Shown piece by piece: positions 36,213 to 45,760 of a stretch of 64,000 bases of DNA. Below the pieces are notes generated by a model. The model did not search any database. It had not been told where the DNA came from and saw nothing but the letters and a program-made list of their open reading frames with translations. Both the position numbers and the translations under genes were made by a program. Every line of letters begins with the position of its first letter. The stretch's first letter is position 1. This DNA comes from CBDHFN01 sp965262605 (GTDB lineage: Bacteria; Pseudomonadota; Alphaproteobacteria; JASGCL01): contig CBDHFN010000003.1 in assembly GCA_965262605.1 (NCBI GenBank), forward strand, positions 620,001 through 684,000, in the 5' to 3' direction.

Positions 36213-36240
36213 TTGAAATCACCCATAAAATTTGTTATCG
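36213..36240 (+). promoter_or_regulatory. Promoter candidate for the 70-residue protein gene
   Basis: TTGAAA (36213-36218), 16-base spacer, TTATCG (36235-36240), 29 bases upstream of the start. Confidence 0.35.
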
Positions 36241-36269
36241 TCAAACCATTATTCAAGCAGGAGAATAAC

Positions 36270-36482
36270 ATGACGATAGAAGCAATTCAAGGTGTAGGCA
36301 AATCATTTCAAGTTCGCGCAATATCCGAAGGGTTGGTGGGATTTGGTGCGCCCGCAGAAGTTAAATCAAATACAATACAAACCGCGTCAAGCCCTTTGGA
36401 TAATTTGAAAAAATTTAACCAAAGCAAACTTAACGATCCTATTAATTCTTCACGCGGAATTTTCAAAAATACTCAAGGTTAA
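36270..36482 (+). CDS. Small protein of unknown function
   Basis: Seventy residues starting MTIEAIQGVGKSFQVRAI, polar and probably partly disordered, with no membrane segment. Start chosen at 36270 because AGGAGA lies 6 bases before it and a promoter-like sequence lies just upstream; a TTG 57 bases earlier is inside that promoter. I do not recognise the family. The good initiation signals argue it is real. Confidence 0.6.
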   Translation: MTIEAIQGVGKSFQVRAISEGLVGFGAPAEVKSNTIQTASSPLDNLKKFNQSKLNDPINSSRGIFKNTQG

Positions 36483-36552
36483 TTGCCCCGTTAATTGCCC
36501 TTGCATAACACAAAATTTCGTGAAGTCATTTTTGCCTGAAAAGTGAGGATAA

Positions 36553-37398
36553 ATGTTTGCGCGAATTTTTAATGGACAATATGTCGGCTTATTTTATGAT
36601 GAATCAAGCCAAAATTACCATGATATTTCCTCAATTGTGGCGGATATAAATGCTGATTCTTTGCCAATTTTAGCCCAATTAAGCAAGCATGATTTTATCA
36701 AATGCCCTAAATATAATTTAACTGAAGCTGATTTTCACCATAAAATAACTTCTTGTTTAGGGGGGGTTGGCAAATTCATCGCCATTGGATTAAATTATGC
36801 CGACCACGCGGCGGAAGCAGGCATGGCAATCCCCAGTGAACCGATTATTTTCACTAAGGCGACAAGTTCAATATGTGGTGCCTTTGATAATATTGAAATA
36901 CCACCCGATTCAACAGCGTGTGATTGGGAAGTAGAATTAGGCGTAGTTATTGGTAAACAAGCAAAAAATATTAGCGAATCTCAAGCATTAAACCATGTAT
37001 TTGGTTATTGCGCCGTCAATGATATTTCCGAACGCGATTGGCAAACAAAACGCTTGGGGCAATGGGTTAAGGGCAAATCTTACGATAGTTTTGGTCCAAT
37101 TGGTCCCTATCTTGTGCCCAAAGATAAAATAGCTAATGTGCAAAATTGCCAATTATGGTGCAAGGTGAATGGTGAAATTCGCCAAATGGGCAATACTAAA
37201 ACTATGATTTTTAATGTTGCGCAATTAGTTTCATATGTAAGCCAATTTATGACGCTTAAATGCGGCGATATTATTACCACAGGCACCCCACCCGGTGTTG
37301 GCATGGGCATGAAACCCGAACCCCAATATTTAAAACGGGGTGATATTTTGGAATGTGGCGTGGAATTTTGCGGGTCGCAACGGCATATATGCGTATAA
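36553..37398 (+). CDS. Fumarylacetoacetate hydrolase family protein
   Basis: A 281-residue FAH-fold enzyme. GLNYADHAAEAG, EPIIFTKATSSICGAFDNI, the metal ligands in DWEVELGVVIGKQA (E-x-E and downstream D), GYCAVNDISERDWQ, KSYDSFGPIGPYLV and the active-site ITTGTPPGVGMGMKP are all present. Members include 5-carboxymethyl-2-hydroxymuconate isomerase, ureidoglycolate lyase and acylpyruvases. The exact substrate is not determined. It stands alone and ends at a bidirectional terminator. Confidence 0.88.
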   Translation: MFARIFNGQYVGLFYDESSQNYHDISSIVADINADSLPILAQLSKHDFIKCPKYNLTEADFHHKITSCLGGVGKFIAIGLNYADHAAEAGMAIPSEPIIFTKATSSICGAFDNIEIPPDSTACDWEVELGVVIGKQAKNISESQALNHVFGYCAVNDISERDWQTKRLGQWVKGKSYDSFGPIGPYLVPKDKIANVQNCQLWCKVNGEIRQMGNTKTMIFNVAQLVSYVSQFMTLKCGDIITTGTPPGVGMGMKPEPQYLKRGDILECGVEFCGSQRHICV

Positions 37399-37414
37399 AA
37401 AACTTCGCCAGCAC

Positions 37415-37446
37415 AAAAAGCCCGAAATGCGAATTTCAGGCTTTTT
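37415..37446. terminator. Bidirectional intrinsic terminator
   Basis: AAAAAGCC...GAAAT and ATTTC..GGCTTTTT form a hairpin with A-run and T-run flanks, lying between the converging FAA hydrolase and rpsU genes. It can end transcription on both strands. Confidence 0.8.
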
Positions 37447-37463
37447 AATAAAAAACAATTTTA

Positions 37464-37667
37464 TCAATAACCGATGATTTGTCTTTTCTTGCGTTGCAAT
37501 TTGCGGTATCTGCGCACAGATTCAGCCGCTTCACGCACTCTTTTTTCCGAAGGTTTTTCAAAATAACGACGCAATTTGGTTTCACGAAAAATTCCTTCGC
37601 GTTGCAATTTTTTCTTCAAAGCTCTCAAAGCTTGCTCAACATTATTATCACGAACGATGACTTGCAC
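37464..37667 (-). CDS. rpsU: 30S ribosomal protein bS21
   Basis: A 67-residue, highly basic small-subunit protein: MQVIVRDNNVEQALRALKKK and the Arg/Lys-rich C-terminal half with RETKLRRYFEKPSEKR. It helps 30S initiation. The start codon is GTG with AAGGA upstream. It is a single gene between a terminator and the MttB-family gene. Confidence 0.97.
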   Translation of the reverse strand: MQVIVRDNNVEQALRALKKKLQREGIFRETKLRRYFEKPSEKRVREAAESVRRYRKLQRKKRQIIGY

Positions 37668-37835
37668 TTGGTAATAATTCCTTTCTTGGATTGGGGTAAA
37701 TTATTTTCATATTGACTCTTAGCAAGCTTTTGCAAGAAAAGCAAGCATCAATTTTAATTATTTTTAAATAATACCCCAGAATTTTCCATTATAATCTTTT
37801 GACTATTTTATACGCAAATTCTGGGGTAAGCTTTA

Positions 37836-39356
37836 TTAAATATTGCTATCGGCAAAAGATGCTTTTTCTTTGGCTATATATTCCTTTAACGCATCATCAA
37901 TGGCGGGGTCAATGGGGGGTGCTTCGTAATTTGCCAATAATTTTTTGAAATAGCGATTAGCGCGAGTCATCATATCGGTTTCGCCCTCTGCCAGCCATTG
38001 TTCAAAACTATTATTATCCGCCAAAGGCGAACGATAAAATGCCGTTTCAAAATGCCGTTGCGTATGCGCACAACCCAAGAAATGCCCCGCAGGTCCGACT
38101 TCGGCGATGGCGTCCATGGCTTGTTGTTCGCTGTCTGGAATAATACCCGTCATCATGCGCCCAATCATCAAGGCTTGGTCGGCATCCATAACAAATTTTT
38201 CATAACTGAAACTTAAACCGCCTTCAAGCCAGCCCGCCGTGTGCAACATAAAATTCACGCCCGCAAAAGCAGCCGTTTGTAGCGTATTTGCTGCTTCGTA
38301 AGCAGCTTGCGCATCTGGGATTTTTGATGAACATAAGCCGCCACCCGAACGAAACGGTACGCCCAAACGGCGCGCTAATTGTGCGGCACCGAATAAAATT
38401 AACGATGATTCTGGTCCGCCAAAAGTTGGCGCGCCCGATTGCATGGAAATTGAACTTGAAAAAGTGCCAAAAATTACCGGCGAACCCGGACGGATTAATT
38501 GCGTTAAAGCAATGCCCGTTATCGCTTCGGCGTATAATTGCGTCAGCGTGCCCATCACGCTTACGGGACTCATCGCCCCAGATAAAATAAATGGCGATAC
38601 CACCGATGCTTGATTATTGCGGGCGTATACTTTAAGCGCGGCTAACATCGTGCCATCAAAAACCAAGGGTGAATTAGCGTTAATAAGATTAATTACCACG
38701 CAATTTTGGTCCACAAATTCCGCGCCAAATAAAATTTTACACATATCCACGGTGTTTTGCGCCCGCGAACCCGCTGTAACAGAACCCATAAAAGGCTTGT
38801 CGGAATAGCGCATATGCGAATAAACCATGTCATAATGCCGTTTATTGACGGGTAAATCCACAGGTTCGCACACAGTGCCCCCCGAATGATGCAAGCCATC
38901 AGACATATAAGTCAATTTCACGATTTTTTCAAAATCAGCAATCGTGCCATAACGGCGACCATTATCCATATCACGCACAAAAGGTGAGCCATAATTGGGC
39001 GCAAGCACCATATTTTTACCACCAATTACCACGCTTTTAGCTGAGTTTCTAGCATGTTGAATAAATTCTTTGGGGGCAGATTTGCGGATAATTGCTTGTA
39101 AAAATCCATGGTCAAAGCGAACTCTTGTGCCTTTGACATCGCAACCAGCATCACGCCAAATTTGCAAAGATTCCTCATCATCTTGAAATTCAATGCCAAT
39201 TTCTTTTAAAATTATATTAGCATTATTTTCAATAATCGTTAATACCTCATCGCTGAACGGGTCATATGTTGGTAAAGCGCGCCGAATATACGCAGGCACT
39301 GGGTTAGCATGGTCGCGGGTTTCTTTTCTTTGGGCTCTGCCACGGCGTTCACTCAT
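37836..39356 (-). CDS. MttB-family (trimethylamine methyltransferase-like) protein, non-pyrrolysine
   Basis: A 506-residue TIM-barrel methyltransferase. The N-terminus has the family's RRALPTYDPFSDEVLTIIENNA; later stretches include FGTFSSSISMQSGAPTFGGPE and GRMMTGIIPDSE. The frame is open without an in-frame TAG, so this is the non-Pyl branch, whose characterised members demethylate glycine betaine or similar quaternary amines using a corrinoid protein. No corrinoid protein or corrinoid methyltransferase gene is adjacent, so the acceptor is unknown. Such genes are widespread in marine alphaproteobacteria. Confidence 0.88.
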   Translation of the reverse strand: MSERRGRAQRKETRDHANPVPAYIRRALPTYDPFSDEVLTIIENNANIILKEIGIEFQDDEESLQIWRDAGCDVKGTRVRFDHGFLQAIIRKSAPKEFIQHARNSAKSVVIGGKNMVLAPNYGSPFVRDMDNGRRYGTIADFEKIVKLTYMSDGLHHSGGTVCEPVDLPVNKRHYDMVYSHMRYSDKPFMGSVTAGSRAQNTVDMCKILFGAEFVDQNCVVINLINANSPLVFDGTMLAALKVYARNNQASVVSPFILSGAMSPVSVMGTLTQLYAEAITGIALTQLIRPGSPVIFGTFSSSISMQSGAPTFGGPESSLILFGAAQLARRLGVPFRSGGGLCSSKIPDAQAAYEAANTLQTAAFAGVNFMLHTAGWLEGGLSFSYEKFVMDADQALMIGRMMTGIIPDSEQQAMDAIAEVGPAGHFLGCAHTQRHFETAFYRSPLADNNSFEQWLAEGETDMMTRANRYFKKLLANYEAPPIDPAIDDALKEYIAKEKASFADSNI

Positions 39357-39450
39357 AATATATCCTTTTTTTTAATATTAAATAATATATATCAAAAAAC
39401 AACCAATACTTAAAAAATTGCGACTATTATTACCATTTTTCATTTATTTT

Positions 39451-40635
39451 TCAAGCGTTAACTAATGTTTTATGGTTTGCTATGCTTAAAGCCAATATTA
39501 CCGCCAATGGTACAAAAATAAACAGGTTAATTCCAATCCAGCCAATTGTATCAAGCCAAAATCCGATGGAAAATGACATTAACGATTGGGCTAATTGGGT
39601 TAAAATTGCCGTGATTGCTTGGGCTTTAAGCATCATATCGGTCGGAATTTTATTTGCCAATAATGCCGAACCCGAAACATACAGAAAATTCCAGCCTAAA
39701 CCTAAAAATATTAAGCCGACAAAATGGTTAAAATATAAAATGCCGCTCAAATGAAAATAAGCAGATATGCTATAAAGCACTAAGCCCAAGGCAATTATTA
39801 TTCGGTAACCAAATTTATCAATTAATGCCCCCGTAAAGAAACTGGGCAAAAACATCGCAATAACATGATATTTTATCGCGATAGCAATATCATTAAAATC
39901 ATGGTGGTGTTGATTCATGCTGACTGTGGAAGCCGTCATCACGCTATTCATGGTCATATAGCTGAAAATCACTAAGAACATTGCCAAAGCAACTAATTTA
40001 TCTTTAAATAAATCTTGAAATTTAACGCTTGGGGCAATGGGTGTTTTTTTATCAAAATGGCTAAGCGGTGTAAAAGATAGCAACAAGCAATTCACAAAGG
40101 TAATCGCCCCCAGCGCAAGATAAATTCCAACATATGGAACAACAAGCGCATCGCGGGTATTTTGCGCCAAGAATGAACCTAAAAATGCGGCTAAAATGCC
40201 CCCCGCTGTCACCCAAGACATAACTTTATTACGGGAATCGGGTGGGGCTTGTTCGGTGGCGGCATACCCGATAAAATTCCAAAAACTGCTGTGAATGCCA
40301 ATAAAAATCGCGCCTAAAAAAAACAACGGGTAAATATGATAATAAATGGCGTAAGCAGAAATTAAGCCGCCTAAAAAACCCATTGCTTGCCCAAAGGCTA
40401 AGGCTTGATTTTTTTTGCCTTTATTGCCCATTTTCGCCATGAATTTTCGCGCGGGGAACGATGAAATCATGCTGGAAATATATTGCAAACCAAACGGCAA
40501 AGACGCGTAAGCTAAATTGCTTTCCATAGTTTGCGCCGCCAATATGGACGCAATAATCGTTAAATTATGCGAAGTCATGGACAAGCCTTGATTGATAAAT
40601 AACATGAATATCTTAAGCCAGATTTTTCTTGTCAT
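39451..40635 (-). CDS. MFS transporter
   Basis: A 394-residue membrane protein with about 12 predicted helices and the usual central cytoplasmic loop (FTPLSHFDKKTPIAPSVKFQ). The loop 2-3 motif FPARKFMAKMGNKGKKNQAL is a degenerate MFS A-motif. Substrate unknown. It is the last gene of the long leftward block and overlaps xth by one base. Confidence 0.8.
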   Translation of the reverse strand: MTRKIWLKIFMLFINQGLSMTSHNLTIIASILAAQTMESNLAYASLPFGLQYISSMISSFPARKFMAKMGNKGKKNQALAFGQAMGFLGGLISAYAIYYHIYPLFFLGAIFIGIHSSFWNFIGYAATEQAPPDSRNKVMSWVTAGGILAAFLGSFLAQNTRDALVVPYVGIYLALGAITFVNCLLLSFTPLSHFDKKTPIAPSVKFQDLFKDKLVALAMFLVIFSYMTMNSVMTASTVSMNQHHHDFNDIAIAIKYHVIAMFLPSFFTGALIDKFGYRIIIALGLVLYSISAYFHLSGILYFNHFVGLIFLGLGWNFLYVSGSALLANKIPTDMMLKAQAITAILTQLAQSLMSFSIGFWLDTIGWIGINLFIFVPLAVILALSIANHKTLVNA

Positions 40636-41441
40636 TAATATTTACCCTTTAAAATAATCGGAATATGGTCAGATGGTTTTTCAAAATTTCGGTATGATGC
40701 AACATGGTTAATATTCAGCAAATTTGATTGTAATTCGGGGGAAACCCATATATGGTCAAGCCTGCGCCCGCGGTTATGCACTTGCCAATCATGGTTGCGA
40801 TACGACCACCATGAATAAATTTTTGTCGGCGGGGCATGAAAATGGCGCGCCGAATCAATAAAATTATACGATTTTTGTAATTTAGCCATTTTGGTAATTT
40901 CAATTTCAGTATGGCTTACCGTGTTTTGCAGGGCTTTATGCGACCAAACATCGCATTCCAACGGCGCGATATTAAAATCACCGCAAATAATGATTTTTTC
41001 ATTTTTTTTGGGTTTTTCGGCAAAAAAATCGCTTAAATCATCAATAAATTGCAATTTATGGGCAAATTTAGGGTTTTCGTCAACATCGGGAATATCACCG
41101 CCAGCGGGAATATATAAATTATGAATTTGCCAATCGTCAAACAACGAAATATAAGCATGACGGCAATCATTCATGCCCCCAAAATTTTCAGGGTGATGCA
41201 GCGCAAATGGAATTTTACTGATAATTGCCACGCCATTATAAGATTTTTGCCCATGAATTTGAAAAAATTCATACCCTAAATCCTTGAATTCTTGCACTGG
41301 AAATTGGCTAGTTTCGCATTTAATTTCTTGCAAGCATAAAATATCTATATCATGATTATGCAAAAAATCTTTTATCATTGCCATGCGAATCCGCACGGAA
41401 TTAATATTCCAAGTTGCTAAGGTGAATGTATTTAAAACCAT
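40635..41441 (-). CDS. xthA: Exodeoxyribonuclease III
   Basis: A 268-residue AP endonuclease/3'-5' exonuclease for base excision repair. Motifs: LATWNINSVRIR, LCLQEIKCE (metal Glu), YNGVAIISK, ICGDFNIAP (catalytic D/N), YSWWSYR and RLDHIWVS, SDHIPI (terminal Asp-His). Length is normal. The start overlaps the end of rppH by 10 bases. Confidence 0.95.
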   Translation of the reverse strand: MVLNTFTLATWNINSVRIRMAMIKDFLHNHDIDILCLQEIKCETSQFPVQEFKDLGYEFFQIHGQKSYNGVAIISKIPFALHHPENFGGMNDCRHAYISLFDDWQIHNLYIPAGGDIPDVDENPKFAHKLQFIDDLSDFFAEKPKKNEKIIICGDFNIAPLECDVWSHKALQNTVSHTEIEITKMAKLQKSYNFIDSARHFHAPPTKIYSWWSYRNHDWQVHNRGRRLDHIWVSPELQSNLLNINHVASYRNFEKPSDHIPIILKGKY

Positions 41442-41902
41442 TGGGCGAATTCTTTAATTAATTGCTGATAAATCGCTTGCTTAAACGGCACGGTCAGCGA
41501 AGGAGCTTGGTGTATATCAAAAAATCGGTATTGTTTAAATTCAATATCATGATGAACATCAAGCTTAATTTCAGAATAATCGCCCGTAAATTCCATTAAA
41601 AACCATTTTTGTTTTTGCCCGCGATAAATTCCACCCCAAAATTTATTGGCTAAATGTAAGGGAATATCATAATATAACCAATCATTTGCTTGGGCTAAAA
41701 TTTTTACGCTGGTGATATTTGTTTCTTCTTGTAATTCGCGAAAAGCAGCGGCGACGAAATCTTCATTTTCATCAATACCGCCTTGGGGAAATTGCCACGA
41801 ATAAGGATTGTCAAATCTTTCGCCCATAAAAACTTTATGGTCAGAATTTTTGACAATAATGCCAACATTGGGGCGGTAAGATCTTTGGTCATATTCAATC
41901 AT
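41432..41902 (-). CDS. rppH: RNA pyrophosphohydrolase RppH
   Basis: A 156-residue Nudix enzyme that removes pyrophosphate from mRNA 5' ends, starting decay. RPNVGIIV, the WQFPQGGIDENED lead-in and the Nudix box with AAFRELQEETNI are clear. IYRGQKQKWFL and FKQYRFFD are typical of RppH/IalA. It lies directly behind the polysaccharide deacetylase, sharing a base. This order (ctpA, deacetylase, rppH) is conserved in alphaproteobacteria. Confidence 0.95.
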   Translation of the reverse strand: MIEYDQRSYRPNVGIIVKNSDHKVFMGERFDNPYSWQFPQGGIDENEDFVAAAFRELQEETNITSVKILAQANDWLYYDIPLHLANKFWGGIYRGQKQKWFLMEFTGDYSEIKLDVHHDIEFKQYRFFDIHQAPSLTVPFKQAIYQQLIKEFAQWF

Positions 41903-43323
41903 TAAGGTGCCTTTATCGGTGTTTCCTCTGGATTTGGGATTTTATCCTTATCTTGGGCATTTTCCACAGGTTTTGGGGCTTTAACCTTATCTTTGGCATT
42001 TTCCACTTGATTAATAAAGCCGCGATTAACCCGATTGGCACTACGATGAGCAATAATGGCGGTGGCAGGTTGCACCATAATTTCCTTTTGATCCAAGGTG
42101 CGAAGCCACGCGTTAATTTGATTTAATAAAACTGGATATGGCTTAATAATTAACAGCAAACTGCCAGTATCTTTGGCAATTTTCTCAAATTCTGCCAATT
42201 TTAAATTTAATTCTTCGGGGTCAATTGGGCGTTGAATATAATAATCGGCTTGCGTCCATGGCACGCTTAATTTTTGCGCCATTCTGGGCAACACCGATGA
42301 TAAATTTACTTTAGGGTCAATCATCGCCAAGCCACGGCGTTTAACTACATTTAAAATTAATTCCATAGCGGCAGGTTTATTAAGAATATTATCGCCCATT
42401 GACGGCACAAACCCAACATAACCCGTAGTTTTACCCATAATTTTAAGTAAATTTTGGGTATTTTCATCATCGGTCTTATCCTCTAAAATTGCCAAAGGAC
42501 CGGGATCATTATACGGATAATCCGCAGGCTCCATCGGCAACATTAAAAATACTTCGTGCCCGCCGGAACGCGCATTACGCACCCATTGTTCTAAATCCTT
42601 AATATAAGGCGTAAATGCCATAGATGTCGCTGGGGGTAATTGCAAAGCAGCATAGGTAATTTGTGCAGAAAATCCTAATTCTGCTACGATAACTGCAACT
42701 TTGGGGCGATTTTCAATCGGGTCAAAATATTTACCATAAACTTGCCATGGTTTGCGGTTGTCATTGCCAATAATCGGCAATAAACCATTGGGTGATGATT
42801 CAACCAACCCCGGATCTGGGGCGGGAACCATAAGCTGCGCAGTGCCAAATTGTTCAATATCACTCGGCTCTGAATTTTCGGTTTTTTTTACTTCGTCAAG
42901 ATTTTCAGATTTATTAAAGACATTTTTACCAAATTGCCCAACTTTTTCAATATTATCGGTTGCACCGTCCAGTTGAATAATATCCGAAGTTTTAATATCT
43001 ACTTGAACGCGGCGATTTAAACTATCATAAAAAATTAAATTATCATTATTATGAATGAAAATAATCATATTCGCGGGCACAATAATCAAAATTCCCATGG
43101 CGATGGCAAACCAAAAAACATGGAAATATTTTGCATAATATTTACCAAGCGGACTTAAAAAACTTAATTTTGACTTAATTTCATGGATAATTAAGCCGAT
43201 TTCATGGAATAAACCGCTGCCTTGGGTTAATGATTCTTCGTTTAATTTTTCTTGAACGCGTTTCAGCCGTTCGCGCGGGTCGGCAATTTTTGGTTTATCG
43301 TCATTTTGAAATAATGATGTCAT
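41902..43323 (-). CDS. Divergent polysaccharide deacetylase family protein
   Basis: A 473-residue protein. It has a cytoplasmic N-terminus, one membrane helix near residues 68-90 (VFWFAIAMGILIIVPANMII), then a periplasmic NodB-like domain (KVAVIVAELGFSAQITYAAL; GHEVFLMLPMEPADYPYNDP; TGYVGFVPSMGDNIL). This is the DUF610/divergent deacetylase family. The C-terminal tail is Lys/Pro/Asp-rich, with two related NAxDKxKxPxP segments. It overlaps ctpA by 4 bases. Envelope role inferred from neighbours. Confidence 0.88.
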   Translation of the reverse strand: MTSLFQNDDKPKIADPRERLKRVQEKLNEESLTQGSGLFHEIGLIIHEIKSKLSFLSPLGKYYAKYFHVFWFAIAMGILIIVPANMIIFIHNNDNLIFYDSLNRRVQVDIKTSDIIQLDGATDNIEKVGQFGKNVFNKSENLDEVKKTENSEPSDIEQFGTAQLMVPAPDPGLVESSPNGLLPIIGNDNRKPWQVYGKYFDPIENRPKVAVIVAELGFSAQITYAALQLPPATSMAFTPYIKDLEQWVRNARSGGHEVFLMLPMEPADYPYNDPGPLAILEDKTDDENTQNLLKIMGKTTGYVGFVPSMGDNILNKPAAMELILNVVKRRGLAMIDPKVNLSSVLPRMAQKLSVPWTQADYYIQRPIDPEELNLKLAEFEKIAKDTGSLLLIIKPYPVLLNQINAWLRTLDQKEIMVQPATAIIAHRSANRVNRGFINQVENAKDKVKAPKPVENAQDKDKIPNPEETPIKAP

Positions 43324-44609
43324 TTAGCCTGCCATTGCTTGGAAATACTTAATGCTTTTAAAATATCAAGGGCGCGATTTAGGGGATAATCGTCCTTCTT
43401 ATCATCTTTTTTGTCGTCCTTCTTATCATCTTTTTTCGCGGGAGTTTTCGCCGTATCATTTTTAAGCGCATGGTCAAGGTCAGCCTCTCTGACAGCCAAA
43501 AGATTATTTTCTGCGCCCTTAACGACAAGATTTTCAATGGTAATGTCTGGTTCAATCCCCAATGCTTGAATTGAGCGTCCCGAAGGCGTGAAATAGCGTT
43601 GAGTTGTTAATTTAATCGCCGTGCCGGGTTTTTTCAATGGTAAAATTGTTTGCACTGAACCCTTGCCAAAGCTTTTTGTGCCCAAAATAACCGCTCTTTT
43701 TTGATCTTGCAACGCGCCAGCGACAATTTCCGATGCCGAAGCCGAACCACCATTAATTAACACAACCAAAGCTGCGCCATCAGTGGCATCGCCTTTTTTT
43801 GCCAAAAATCGCTTATCATCTTTTTTATCGCGCCCACGGGTTGACACAATTTCGCCCGAATCTAAAAATAAATCAGAAACTTCAATGGCTTGGTCTAATA
43901 ACCCCCCGGGGTTATTGCGTAAATCAAGCACAAAACCAGTTGGCATTTTGCCGCCATTATCTTTGACAATTTTTTCAATCGCTTTTCTTAAACCCGAAGT
44001 TGTTTGTTCGGTGAAGGAACTGATTCGCAAATAGCCAAATTCTTGTTTTAAATCCGATTTTACCGATTGAACAATAATTTTTTCGCGTTTTAGGGTGATA
44101 TTAAATGGTTCAACCCCTTTTCTGATAATAGTTAAAATTATTTCCGTGCCAATTTTTCCGCGCATGATTTCTACGGCTTCATTTAAGGTTTTGCCTTGCA
44201 CGATTTTATTATCTAAATGGGTAATTAAATCGCCCGATTGAATGCCAGCGCGCGCCGCGGGCGTATCGTCAATGGGTGCAATAACTTTAATTGCCCCCGA
44301 AGGGTCAAGGGCAACTTCAATCCCTAAACCGCCAAATTCCCCCTTAGTTTGCGTTTTTAAATCTTTAAATCCCTCTTCGCTTAAAAAATCCGAATGCGGG
44401 TCTAAGCCACTTACCATACCGCGAATGGCTTTTTCAATTAAATCGCTATTTTTCACATCTTCCACATAATTTTGTTTAATTTTATTATATACTTCGCCAA
44501 AAGCTTCAAGCAATTCAGCCAGATTTTCGTCTTGAGCCTTGGAGCTTTGGGCGATTGCGCCATTAAAAGCGATGAAGGTAATTAAGAGAGACGCATATAT
44601 TTTGTTCAT
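43320..44609 (-). CDS. ctpA: Carboxy-terminal processing protease (S41) CtpA
   Basis: A 429-residue secreted protease with a signal peptide (MNKIYASLLITFIAFNGAIA). A PDZ domain lies about residues 95-170 (GLGIEVALDPSGAIKVIAPI; AGIQSGDLITHLD), then the S41 domain. The catalytic Ser is in NGGSASASEIVAGAL and the Lys in GTKSFGKGSVQTILPL. Near the C-terminus is a tandem KKDD low-complexity stretch (about residues 392-407), encoded around 43390-43440. It works next to envC in cell-wall turnover. Confidence 0.95.
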   Translation of the reverse strand: MNKIYASLLITFIAFNGAIAQSSKAQDENLAELLEAFGEVYNKIKQNYVEDVKNSDLIEKAIRGMVSGLDPHSDFLSEEGFKDLKTQTKGEFGGLGIEVALDPSGAIKVIAPIDDTPAARAGIQSGDLITHLDNKIVQGKTLNEAVEIMRGKIGTEIILTIIRKGVEPFNITLKREKIIVQSVKSDLKQEFGYLRISSFTEQTTSGLRKAIEKIVKDNGGKMPTGFVLDLRNNPGGLLDQAIEVSDLFLDSGEIVSTRGRDKKDDKRFLAKKGDATDGAALVVLINGGSASASEIVAGALQDQKRAVILGTKSFGKGSVQTILPLKKPGTAIKLTTQRYFTPSGRSIQALGIEPDITIENLVVKGAENNLLAVREADLDHALKNDTAKTPAKKDDKKDDKKDDKKDDYPLNRALDILKALSISKQWQAK

Positions 44610-44620
44610 TTTTTATCCAT

Positions 44621-45760
44621 TTATGATTTGTGTGAAAGATACGGGATGGGGTTTAAAGCTTCACCTTGACGATTTAGCTGAAAATATAAATATGACTTAT
44701 CAGTTTTTTGTGGTAAAATCAAGCCTATTGGTTCACCTTCTAAAATTGTTTGATTTTCAATGACAAAAACATCGTCCAAACCGCTTAACAACGAATAATA
44801 CCCATCAGAATGCTCAATAATAACCACGATTTTTTGTTGTTTAAATTCGCGGGCAAAAGATATTTTACCATCAAAAGGCGCAAATACTTGCCCATCGCCA
44901 CCAAATGTCAAGCCTTTGTTAATATTGCCCCAATTATCAACCGCGCCGAATCCCGTGGCGATTTTCCCCAAAAATGGCGGCGAAATTTTTTTGTTAAATT
45001 GCCGAATAAAGCCATTTTGCGTGGCATTAAGCTTATTATCCGTTAATTTTGCCAAATTATACGCCATTAAGCTTTCAATATTATCGCCCTTTATCGGTGG
45101 TAATTTTTGGGTTGTTTGTAATTGGTCGTAATAATTTTGCGCAATTTTTTTGCTGTCGTCTAATTTATTTAATAATTCTTGCCATTGGGCATGGTGTTGA
45201 TTAAAAATCTTGATATTTTCTTGATTTTCTTGATTTTTCTTGATTAATTCTTGGTTTAAGCGATTATAATTTTGAAAATTCTGGGCGATTTCTTGCGTGT
45301 CTTTTTGTAAATATCCCAGCATATATTTGGACGCAAGCATTCGTTCAACCGATTGTGATTTATTATGGGCATCAATAATGCGCGCCTTTGAATTTTGCGA
45401 TGATAATAAAATAATGCTTAAACTATTGATTTTTGTCGCCCATATCGCCGCAATTTTGGGCTTTAATTCTTGAATTTTATTGTGAATTTCTTGCATTTGT
45501 GCATTTGTTTCATGAATATTTTGCTGGATTATGGCAATTTGATTGGCAATTTGCGCAAAATTTATCCGTGCCGTTAAAAAATTATTTTCGGCTTTGGCAA
45601 AATCATCAGGGTTTGTGGAATTTTGGCTTTTGCTAATTTCTTGAAATTGCCTTTGATATTTTTGAAGCCGCTCTGTTGTTGTCATTACCTTGGATTCTTG
45701 CGCGACTATTGGGCAATATATTACAAAAATCATCAAAAAACTTATCGTGAATTTTTTCAT
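44621..45760 (-). CDS. envC: Murein hydrolase activator EnvC-like protein
   Basis: A 379-residue protein with signal peptide (ISFLMIFVIYCPIVA), a long coiled coil (about residues 30-240) and a C-terminal LytM/M23 domain (VFAPFDGKISFAREFKQQKI; EHSDGYYSLLSGLDDV). The metal ligands of active M23 peptidases are missing (GLTFGGDGQ replaces the H-x-x-x-D site). This fits an activator of amidases at the division site rather than an enzyme. Eleven bases before ctpA. Confidence 0.9.
   Translation of the reverse strand: MKKFTISFLMIFVIYCPIVAQESKVMTTTERLQKYQRQFQEISKSQNSTNPDDFAKAENNFLTARINFAQIANQIAIIQQNIHETNAQMQEIHNKIQELKPKIAAIWATKINSLSIILLSSQNSKARIIDAHNKSQSVERMLASKYMLGYLQKDTQEIAQNFQNYNRLNQELIKKNQENQENIKIFNQHHAQWQELLNKLDDSKKIAQNYYDQLQTTQKLPPIKGDNIESLMAYNLAKLTDNKLNATQNGFIRQFNKKISPPFLGKIATGFGAVDNWGNINKGLTFGGDGQVFAPFDGKISFAREFKQQKIVVIIEHSDGYYSLLSGLDDVFVIENQTILEGEPIGLILPQKTDKSYLYFQLNRQGEALNPIPYLSHKS

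Noticed and set aside
37836..39356. Pyrrolysine-containing trimethylamine methyltransferase
   Set aside because: The frame has no internal amber codon and reads through at full length, so it is the non-Pyl branch.
44621..45760. Active M23 endopeptidase
   Set aside because: The zinc ligands of M23 enzymes are replaced, matching EnvC-type activators.
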